In this document: one piece after another, positions 54,711 through 63,400 of the stretch
Numbering within the stretch: position 1 is the stretch's first letter
How the letters are laid out: each line of letters opens with the position of its first letter
Source: Clostridia bacterium
Lineage (GTDB): Bacteria; Bacillota; Clostridia; UBA1381
Length of the DNA stretch: 64,000 bases
Assembly: GCA_017935675.1 (NCBI GenBank)
Contig: JAGBHE010000071.1
Span: 62,001 to 126,000 of the forward strand
Direction of reading: 5' to 3'
Notes under the pieces: generated by a model
The model's input: the letters and a program-made list of their open reading frames with translations, nothing else
Told to the model about the DNA's origin: nothing
The model's database searches: none
Made by a program: the position numbers and the translations under genes

Positions 54711-56663
54711 TTACTGCTTCGGGAAGGATATTGTATAGCTTGCGGTCAAAGGTTTTATACCGTTATCCCATATCATCGCTTTGATTGTATATGTCTTTCC
54801 GCTTTTAAACCCGCTGCCGAATTCAAACACATCGCGTTTCATCGAATAATCAAGCTGCAAATCCATTAATTTGCCCGCGTCATCATAAATCGCTATAATT
54901 GTATGAGGACCGTTTGCTGCACCGTCTCCGATCCCTATATCCGCCGTAACGTTTATTCCGTCATTATCCGACGGGCGCGCCTCAAGGGAATTGATTTTAA
55001 ATTCAAGGGGTGCCGGCGAGCTGCCGGAAAATTCCACAACAACAGTTTTCCCCTCGGGTATGATTACCGTTTCTGTTTCTGTTTTCTCATTATCCACATA
55101 CGCATCGTTGCCCTTATCGGGAATAACTTGTATAACTCCCGGTGTGCTTGTCGGCGCAGCGGTTCCGCCCGTTTTTACGTCAACAACGTAGTTTTCAAAG
55201 CTCTTCATTGCGCTTACGCCCGACACATCGCCTATCTGAGCTTCAAATTTTCCCATAGAGTCACCGAGATAGATGATGGTATTCTTCTCGTCGGTATGCG
55301 CCGCCTCTGTACGGCTTCCTGAAAATACACCCATATTCAGCGTATTCGTACCCGAAAGCCCGGTTTTCGTGTTTACCTTTGCATTCGGGGATATTATGAG
55401 GTTTGTCGTTCCCTTTACATAGTTATCGCTTGACCAGCCAAATCCGTAATTATTATAGCAGCCCGTGTAAACTCTTCTTGTGACCTCACCGCCGCGAAGG
55501 TCCACATAAGTATTGCCCGTCATGGAATTATTCTCGCTTCCTCCGAAAATCGATTCTGCTATGCCGCCTGTCATTGTGATATATGTGTCGCAGCTTTCCA
55601 GATCCGCCGCACCTTGCTTGGAGGTGCCTCCGTATACATTCATAACCTTGCCGCCCTCAATACTGATGTGAGTTTTTTTCTCCTTGCCTTTTGATTTTTC
55701 GCTGCCTCCCGATACGTATCTCGTTACCGCATTGTCCTTTAATGTAATGTGAGTCTCTCCGATTACGCTCGCATTGCTTCCGCCGCCCCAAGCATAGCAG
55801 GGTGACAGGGCTTCGGAATCGGAATCATTTATTCCATCGCCTGCGTTCACGCTTCCGCCGATTGTTACATATGTATTACCCGTCACGTTCGCGCTGAGTC
55901 CGCCGCCCCATATGCCGCTGTATCTGCCGCCGAGGATTGTTAAATGCGTATCCCCCGTCATTGCCTTGTGGTATTTTCCTCCGAATACGCCTATTCTCTT
56001 GGGCATTGTAACATCTTCTTTTATTGTAAGGTTAAAGCCGTTGGCAAACAGACTTGTGGTGCCGCTTTCCACGGTGCTGTTTATAACCAGCTTGCTGAAA
56101 ATTGTGTCTCCCGCAATGCCCATTGTGTTTGCTGTTATATTGAGCTTTTCCGTCCCCGTATAGCCCTCAATCGCCAAAGAACCTTCATATGATAACGGAC
56201 ACTGCACATAATCCATATCGCTCATAATGATTATTTTTTCATATTTAAGAGCCAGTGCCCTCTTGTATGCCGCCTCAAGCGTCGCCACCGGTGTATCGGC
56301 GCTCACGCCGTCATTTGTATCGTCACCCGCCGACGATACATAAACGCCTTCGCTGTGTGTTCCGTCAGGCGAAACTGCTATGAACCCGGCATTTGAGTAA
56401 AAATCGTGCTCCGAGCTGTCCAAAAGAGGCAGCTCCATTGTGAAATATCCGTCCTTGCCGACACTCTGCTGCCGGATAAAGGAAACGTCTGCACCGCTGA
56501 ACGAATCCCTGTCCGCACCCTTGCGCAAAGCAATCAACAGCACATCGCAGTCCGTTTGATCCAGGTAGCCGCCTATTCGTATGCTCGCCTCCGCCATAGC
56601 GCTGTTAGAGAGCATTATCGCTGTCATCATGGCCAGGCATACTGCTTTTTTCATTCCTTTCAT
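54711..56663 (-). CDS. Secreted right-handed beta-helix protein, probable surface polysaccharide-active or -binding protein
   Basis: 650 residues from ATG 56661-56663, with AAGGAGGA 5 bases upstream; an upstream in-frame ATG is less likely. Signal peptide, then a short domain, then a parallel beta-helix (about 115-500) with six or more repeats of the form T-x-T/H-x-T/I-x-GG (for example GDTHLTILGGRYSGIWGGG, GNTYVTIGG, ETHITLKD, CDTYITMTGG, GNTYVDLRGG). The C-terminal tail module ends AMIWDNGIKPLTASY. It begins with GSxDDTNDGVSxDTPVATLEAAY, as seen in exported beta-helix and pectin-lyase-like proteins. No catalytic residues could be assigned. First gene of the second operon. Confidence 0.78.
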   Translation of the reverse strand: MKGMKKAVCLAMMTAIMLSNSAMAEASIRIGGYLDQTDCDVLLIALRKGADRDSFSGADVSFIRQQSVGKDGYFTMELPLLDSSEHDFYSNAGFIAVSPDGTHSEGVYVSSAGDDTNDGVSADTPVATLEAAYKRALALKYEKIIIMSDMDYVQCPLSYEGSLAIEGYTGTEKLNITANTMGIAGDTIFSKLVINSTVESGTTSLFANGFNLTIKEDVTMPKRIGVFGGKYHKAMTGDTHLTILGGRYSGIWGGGLSANVTGNTYVTIGGSVNAGDGINDSDSEALSPCYAWGGGSNASVIGETHITLKDNAVTRYVSGGSEKSKGKEKKTHISIEGGKVMNVYGGTSKQGAADLESCDTYITMTGGIAESIFGGSENNSMTGNTYVDLRGGEVTRRVYTGCYNNYGFGWSSDNYVKGTTNLIISPNAKVNTKTGLSGTNTLNMGVFSGSRTEAAHTDEKNTIIYLGDSMGKFEAQIGDVSGVSAMKSFENYVVDVKTGGTAAPTSTPGVIQVIPDKGNDAYVDNEKTETETVIIPEGKTVVVEFSGSSPAPLEFKINSLEARPSDNDGINVTADIGIGDGAANGPHTIIAIYDDAGKLMDLQLDYSMKRDVFEFGSGFKSGKTYTIKAMIWDNGIKPLTASYTISFPKQ

Positions 56664-56737
56664 TCCTTCCTCCTTAATCAATTTATTTTTCATAAAACAC
56701 CGCTGCATTTCATTTCGGAACGGTTTTCTGTATTTTT

Positions 56738-56765
56738 ATTATAGCAAAATTCGTACGCCTGTAAA
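56738..56765 (-). promoter_or_regulatory. Strong promoter of the second long operon
   Basis: On the minus strand, TTTACA (56760-56765), 16-base spacer, perfect TATAAT (56738-56743), with start near 56731, about 70 bases upstream of the beta-helix ATG. It is the only convincing promoter before 54671 and so probably serves the operon down to 33178. Confidence 0.65.
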
Positions 56766-56851
56766 AGGTTCTATTTGTTGTTTTAATATCCTAATTGTTG
56801 CGGTATCGCGTTATTTCATGCTGTCATTAACTCACAAAACGGCAACGCGTT

Positions 56852-57036
56852 CAATTTAAAGAAGAACAGATGGTACCCCTTACCATCCGAAAAAAATGTA
56901 AGAAGGTCTGTCACCTGTTCTTTTTTTCTTATTTAAATTGCATACATTCTTTTACTTCTAATATATCATCATTCGCAGCAAAAAAAAAGAACAGAGCCAT
57001 AACATTTTTGTTACAAATCTGTTCTTCTTTAAATTG
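56852..57036. repeat. 185-base element bounded by perfect 19-bp inverted repeats
   Basis: The first 19 bases (56852-56870) are the exact inverted repeat of the last 19 (57018-57036). Inside, the AAGAACAG / CTGTTCTT arms recur, so each half can fold separately (56852-56940 and 56987-57026). The contents are A/T-rich with no ORF. This is the size and shape of a non-autonomous mobile element (MITE). No clear target-site duplication was seen at the ends. It fills most of the gap between the beta-helix and acetylesterase genes. Confidence 0.5.
56978..57026 (-). terminator. Rho-independent terminator after the acetylesterase gene
   Basis: AAGAACAGA (56987-56995) pairs with 57018-57026 and is followed on the minus strand by nine T residues. 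It therefore ends the transcript of the esterase and heparinase-like genes before the promoter of the second operon. It is part of the inverted-repeat element. Confidence 0.75.
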
Positions 57037-57074
57037 GCTGCATTGAGGCTTTATTTTGTGCAGCTGTAAATATT

Positions 57075-60000
57075 TTATTCTATTCTGAAAGGCATTGCAG
57101 GTTGATTTTCAGAATTAAAGAGGTTTACATAAGCATAGTCCTCAAATCCATATCTTATTCCTGTCGGTTCAGATACATTCTGCGATGTTACGGAAATTGT
57201 ATTTGCTGATGTTATTACAGCTTCAGCATCATAATAAACCCCATCGCTGCCGCATAACTTGAATCCCGCCAATTTTATATCTCCGTCCTTAACCTTTAAA
57301 GCATCATAAACAGATTTAAATACAAGATTAAAAGTATTACCACTAATACTATAGCTGTCTACAACAGGATATTCATAAGAGAATTCAGACATATTGTATG
57401 TTTTATTTAATACAGCATTTGCAAATCTGTTGCCTACCTCAGCTTTTTTCTTAAAATGAATATCATTTTCTTCTCCGACATCCATGGTTACAATCATTTC
57501 GGAGTTTGGAATCATAGAAAGCGTTTCGTATTGAGCCTCTCTCATATACGGATAATATTTAGAATTTCCTGTTCCCTTATCGGAAAATGCCGAAAGCTGG
57601 GCAAAATAGAACGGGAATTCACTTGGCGTACTTCCGTTAGCCTCACGGTATGACGCAACCATTTCTGTCTGCAGCGATTTGTACATCTCATAAGCTTTTG
57701 CGTTACCTTCGCCCTGATACCAAAGCATGCCCCTCATACCATATCTGATTACAGGGCTTATCATTTTATTATAAAGTCTTGAAGCACTTCTGCAATCGGG
57801 TTCTTTATCTGAATAGTAATTTGCCTGATCCGGATATGAGCCGTTAAGAAATGTCTTTTGACTGATAAACGCTTGTATGGGAGCACCGCTGTATGCACAA
57901 TTCAAAACTCCCACAGGGACACCGAGCTCTTCATAAAGTTTTTGTGCAAACCAATAAGCCACAGCATAATAATCTCCGCCTACACTTACGGAATTCATTT
58001 TCTTCCATACGCCATTATTAACATCAAAGCTGATTTCTTCGCTTCCTGCAAGTGATTGGCTGAACACTCTTAAGTTATCATTTGTTCCTCTGTCAGCTAT
58101 TTCCTTATCATATTCTGACTGCGAAAGACCTGTTTCACCTATTGTTCTGTTAAGTCTGAAAGCCATGTTCGACTGACCGCTTAACATCCACACCTCGCCG
58201 GCAAGAACATCATTCAGCGTTTTTGTTGATATCCCGTCGGAAACAACTATGGTATGAGGGTTGCCGGCAGCGTAAATAGGGTCAGCCGTAACTGACCAGT
58301 TTCCGTACTCGTCAGCAGTTGAGTTATATGTGTTTCCATCTATATCTACCGTTACGGTTGTTCCGGTTGTGGCCTTTCCCCAAACGGGGAATGCCTTTTC
58401 CTGCTGTACAATAGCATTGCTTGAATATATAGACGGCAGGGTAAGGTTACATTTCGTAAACATTTTATAATCTGCCCGTTCCATTAACGGTTTCAATGTA
58501 TTCAAATCAAATAAAAATGCTTTTATTGTATAATTGATTTCGCCCTTTAATGATGCTGTAAATGTATGCTTGCCCGATGCTGCGGTACATTGATCAACAT
58601 CAACTCTGTCCAATCTGCCGCTTGGGTCATAACCTGCAAGGATTAATGCCACATTTGAATGTGTCATATCATAATCAACAGTTCCGGTAACGATATTCGT
58701 TTCTTTATCAACCGATAATACTATACCATCGTCTTTTCCTTCTGCCTGATGTGAATATTTATTTCCGCCGATAAAGGTTTTCACGCTTACGTTATCGTAC
58801 CATACTCCGTATGAACCGTCTGCATATGTTCCGTAATCATAATGCAGCCAAAATTGCTGCATGCCATGGAACAATGTATTATTGTTTACAACATCGGAAT
58901 ATGCAGACAAATGATCGGTATATGTCTCAACTGTTCCGTCTTCTCTTGTAAGATAAATTGTAACCGAGTTAAAATCATCAGCTGATCCGGTTGTAAACAA
59001 TATTTTAATATTATACCACGTTTCCGTATCTAACTGCTTTTTAAAAGTATAAACATTTTTCCCGCCTAAGAATTTGATTGAATTTTGTGTAATAAGCACC
59101 AGATTTTTTACCTTTGTTGCGGAGCTTACCGTGTAGTCATCAGCATACAATCTTCCCGCTGTTAATGCAATGGGACCTGCATTTTCATCAAACGCAAAAT
59201 CAAATGAAATCATTTGACTGTCTCCGCTGTCATATGTTTTCGATGTGGATTTTAAACCTGTTCCCTCAAAACTAAATCCCAAATATGTATCCTTGCTTAC
59301 AGATACTCCGCTCGGAACAGGTTCATTGGTTATATGCAATGCTTTATTGTTTGAATCACCTCCAAAAGCGCAATTTTCAGATTTAATGCTTACGTAATCA
59401 GATGTATTGCCGCAGACAAAGCTGCTTGAAGGTTGATTTAAATGAGGCATTGAAATTACGGATGAATTACCCTTGGGAACATTTGATACCTCGTCAAAGC
59501 CCGTTGTCAAGTTATTTACCGTACAGTATTTGGCAGTATCCTGTTTTTCATAAGCACCCTTTCTCAGAACAATATTATCTAAGTAATATCCGCCCTCACA
59601 TATACCTTGATTAAAGTTTATATTAAATACAAGATATCTTGCAAAATCACCGTTTCTGAATCCAAGAGAGCCTATGTATAAACCGTTAAGATAAACCTCA
59701 CAATATCCCTTTTTTGCCTCAGTTGATGCATGAACAACATATTGAATACTGTTCCAGCCGCCTGTATAAAGCGTTGACGCTGCAATGGTCCGTGAAGAAT
59801 CTCCGCACGCTGCAATAAGGTTTGTCAGCTGTGAGCTATGTGTAAATATCATGGTTTTGTTATTTGCTGCCGCCTTATGATACCAATACATCTGAGATGT
59901 TGCATTATCCGAATAATTATTGCTTCCCGATATGCTCTGGAAATACTCAGTAGTCTTTTTTGTTGAAGCATTATACATCGTTTTCTCGTTATAAGATTTA

Positions 60001-60383
60001 TTCATAAAGTCATACGAAAGTGTAAAATCTTCATCTTGTCCCAGTCCGAAGCTCGTAAGGGCGTTTGTCCCGAGTATCATCGACGCCGCATTTGTAATTG
60101 TTTCACCGTCTTTTAATGATGCATCAAAATTCAAATAACGGTTTCCGTTGCTGCTTCCGTTTATCCGCGCCGAAACATTTACCTTTGAACCCTCGCTGCC
60201 TCTCGCTTCCATTCTGCTCCAATGTCCCGGATCATATGATAACAAATCTGTATTTAAAGCTACCTTATCAAATGTTTCCTCATATAATATTTCACCGTCC
60301 TGAACTTCCGCTTTTGCAATGTTAAAACCGGTCAATGAAGCAACAAGTGATAATACCGTAATTAATGATAATATTTTCTTCAT
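57075..60383 (-). CDS. Secreted sialate O-acetylesterase-like carbohydrate esterase with two laminin-G-like modules
   Basis: 1102 residues with a signal peptide (1-26). Two concanavalin/LamG-like modules follow (about 30-275 and 295-560), then a tail module (to about 650, AFLFDLNTLKPLMERADY), an N-terminal esterase sandwich, and an SGNH-type esterase domain (from about 730). Its Ser is in LSGQSNMAF, further blocks are WYQGEGN, and the Asp/His pair lies in ENDIHFKKKAEVGNR. The family removes O-acetyl groups; in this context the target is probably acetylated polysaccharide rather than sialic acid (inference). The two LamG modules plus tail match the same trio in the heparinase-like neighbour. 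ATG with GGAGG. Confidence 0.87.
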   Translation of the reverse strand: MKKILSLITVLSLVASLTGFNIAKAEVQDGEILYEETFDKVALNTDLLSYDPGHWSRMEARGSEGSKVNVSARINGSSNGNRYLNFDASLKDGETITNAASMILGTNALTSFGLGQDEDFTLSYDFMNKSYNEKTMYNASTKKTTEYFQSISGSNNYSDNATSQMYWYHKAAANNKTMIFTHSSQLTNLIAACGDSSRTIAASTLYTGGWNSIQYVVHASTEAKKGYCEVYLNGLYIGSLGFRNGDFARYLVFNINFNQGICEGGYYLDNIVLRKGAYEKQDTAKYCTVNNLTTGFDEVSNVPKGNSSVISMPHLNQPSSSFVCGNTSDYVSIKSENCAFGGDSNNKALHITNEPVPSGVSVSKDTYLGFSFEGTGLKSTSKTYDSGDSQMISFDFAFDENAGPIALTAGRLYADDYTVSSATKVKNLVLITQNSIKFLGGKNVYTFKKQLDTETWYNIKILFTTGSADDFNSVTIYLTREDGTVETYTDHLSAYSDVVNNNTLFHGMQQFWLHYDYGTYADGSYGVWYDNVSVKTFIGGNKYSHQAEGKDDGIVLSVDKETNIVTGTVDYDMTHSNVALILAGYDPSGRLDRVDVDQCTAASGKHTFTASLKGEINYTIKAFLFDLNTLKPLMERADYKMFTKCNLTLPSIYSSNAIVQQEKAFPVWGKATTGTTVTVDIDGNTYNSTADEYGNWSVTADPIYAAGNPHTIVVSDGISTKTLNDVLAGEVWMLSGQSNMAFRLNRTIGETGLSQSEYDKEIADRGTNDNLRVFSQSLAGSEEISFDVNNGVWKKMNSVSVGGDYYAVAYWFAQKLYEELGVPVGVLNCAYSGAPIQAFISQKTFLNGSYPDQANYYSDKEPDCRSASRLYNKMISPVIRYGMRGMLWYQGEGNAKAYEMYKSLQTEMVASYREANGSTPSEFPFYFAQLSAFSDKGTGNSKYYPYMREAQYETLSMIPNSEMIVTMDVGEENDIHFKKKAEVGNRFANAVLNKTYNMSEFSYEYPVVDSYSISGNTFNLVFKSVYDALKVKDGDIKLAGFKLCGSDGVYYDAEAVITSANTISVTSQNVSEPTGIRYGFEDYAYVNLFNSENQPAMPFRIE

Positions 60384-60447
60384 TATTATTTATTCCTCCA
60401 TTTGCTTATCATACGGCAGATGCGTTTTTGCATCTGCCGCATAGTTA

Positions 60448-63400
60448 TTACATACTCCGCTTATTACCGTAAGGTTTTAATGTTGACAAATCCATTATAA
60501 ATGCCGTTATGGTTTCGTTTTGGTCCGTTGTTTCATTTCCGAAAATAAAACTCGACATATCAGCTCTGTCTATAATATTTGCTTTTACAAGCTTACCGCC
60601 GGCGTATTTCGCCAAAATAAGCTTTGCACCTTCTTCATAACACAATACATATGCATTCACATTGTTTCCCGATTTTGAAAGATAAACTTCATTTTCCTCG
60701 CAAACCACAAATGTATAATCTGCTGTTATACCTGATTTTGATATTTCAAGAACCCCTCCGTCCAAAACAGAAGAAGTCTTTTGCGTCTTTGCCGCATCTG
60801 TATATACGCCGGACACAGTTCCGTCAAAGCTCAGATAATCAACAAGATCCGAAGTAATTAATCCCGAAGGCAAATATATTTGATTTCCGGAAACAAACGC
60901 GTCTTCGCTGCTGCTCGTCACTTCAGGACTTTCTCCGGCAAAATATTTACCTGTATAAATATCAATATCATCTACAATTACTTCGTCATATGAAACAAGA
61001 TCAACTCTGTTTACAAACTGGATTGGATATCTGAACAATGTATATTCGTCGCCCGAAGCATATTCATCATTTATATAAATTTTAAATGTTGACGTGCCCG
61101 GGTAAAATATCATTGTTACCTTATACCACTTGTTGGGTTCATAATCCATAATAGGATATTCGCTGTTCTTTCCGTAAATTTTTCCGTCCGTATCAAAGTA
61201 AACACCTGTTAAACCTCTCTTATAGGGTGTACCTGATGTCTGACAGTGCAGCGTATCGGCAAAGCTGTAATATCTTAATTCAAATTTTGAATCAGCCCTT
61301 ACAGGCATTACGGAAATATTGGTTATCACAGGCTGATATGTTGAATAGCTTCCGAAGGTTGTTGTTTCGTCAAACAATTTTATTTGTGCCGAACCGGACG
61401 GCGCCGTACCTGTCTTTGAAAGCTTTATGCTTTCGTTATTATTGCCCCTTACATTTACGCCTTGTTTTTCAAGATTTGAATCAACCGTCATATCAGCGCT
61501 GCTTGCATCGCTTATTGCCTTCAGCTGTGAATTTTCCGCAATATGAACATAATACAAATTATTATTTTGTGATTTTAATTCTATATACTTTCCTATTGCA
61601 CTTTCTGTTTCAGCTGCCTCATTTCCCGAAGCGTCTCTCACAACATATTGCTTTACATCTGACATGTTGAAATTTGAAATAACATCCTTAACAGTATCCG
61701 ATCCGCAGGCATATACGGTTCCGCGCTGAGCTGATTTCTCCGGTGAGCTAATTAATATATCAACCGAATCAATACTTCTTTTTGCCTTTGCACCGTTAAG
61801 ATAATTTTTAAGCTTTAAATTATCGTAATAGATGCCCTTGCTTACATTCCAGCCTTTATAATTCACCTGAAGCCACAATTCCGAAAATCCCATAAACTGC
61901 ATATAATCATTTGTTCCGCCTGAATTAACCTTCTCCCTGTATGCTTCCAGCGGGAAATCTTCAATTACCGTACCCTCCGCGGAATCCTTTGCCGCAATGC
62001 CGTTTATATATATGCTTATTGTGTTATAAGTTGATATTCCGTCTCCGGCAGTAATAACTGCTCTCAGTCTGTACCAGTTTCCGGGAATAAGTGCAGGCGT
62101 ATTTGTAAACACGTATTTGTCACCCAATAATGAAATCCTGTCAGGAGATACTTTTATAAAATTAAGGATTTTGTGCGCCGAATAGTTTTCATCAAACAGC
62201 CTTGCTGTTATTCCAAGCGGTGCCGCCACTTCATCATATGCGAAATCAATTGCAAATTCCGTCGAATCCCCGGCTTTTATGAGCTTTCCGCTGTAATCAG
62301 TAGCAAACTTCATATATGAATCATAAGATGACGGAGCGCCGGATAGCCCCGTATTATTGTGCCAGTAAACTGCCTTATCATCCGCTCCCTTACCTTTATT
62401 GCCGGTCACGGTTTCCACCGTAACATATTGTGAATCATTTGCACCGGCTGCATTTATTCCTTGATAGTAAGGCATTTTTGAAATGTCGGCACTGCCGTTT
62501 TCTTCTGCAATCATATCTGAAAAATCCGTATCAATTACGCTTACGCAGGCATTGTTCGCAAAATCCTGTTTTTGATATCCGCCCTTGTAAAGTGCAATAT
62601 CATCTATTAACAGCTTTGCCTCCTTATCACCTGCGGCAATACCTATGTTGAATACCGCCTTGTTCATGAAATCATCATTTCTGTTCTTTACCGTGCATGA
62701 ATATGATCCGTTAATATATAAATCCGCCGTACTTTCTTTTGCTGCCTGGGAACGGTGAACAACCCATTCAATATCATTCCATGCACCGGGATATAATTTA
62801 ACGTTGCTTACAGGTGCGGTTACCTTGGCATCGTTATGAACATACGGGATTGATACTCTGTTCTTTACCTGCGAATAAATATAAGCTGCTTTACCCTGAT
62901 TCTTTGATGTACTTAATCCTAAGAAATACTGTACGCCTTTATTATCAGTTTCGGATAACGGGTCCATTTTTACCCTGTAAGACAAAGAATAATCATCAGA
63001 GTCTTGTATTCCGTAGTTTGAAACGTCTTTTGTTGACAGAATATAGTCAGCGCCCGATGTGCTTGCACCATTAAGCGAATCCGAAATCCTCATGGCAAGA
63101 ACATTGTTTCCGCCTATGCTTTCTATATCGGCATTTGCAGGATATGCCGCTCTGTTCGATGCATTATAATCCCATTCATTTGCACAGTCCTCAAAGGTAT
63201 TGCAGTCTTCAAAATTTTGCGACCATACCTTTTCCCTGACGCTGTCTATTTTTTCGTCAATTCTTCTTGTATCAATCTCACCGATTGTCTGAGACATTCT
63301 TACAGTTATATTCACATCACTACCCGTAAATTCAACCGCAATTTTTTTAACGTTCTCAGGATACAAATCTCCCGAAACCTTCGGAGATGACGGCATGGGC

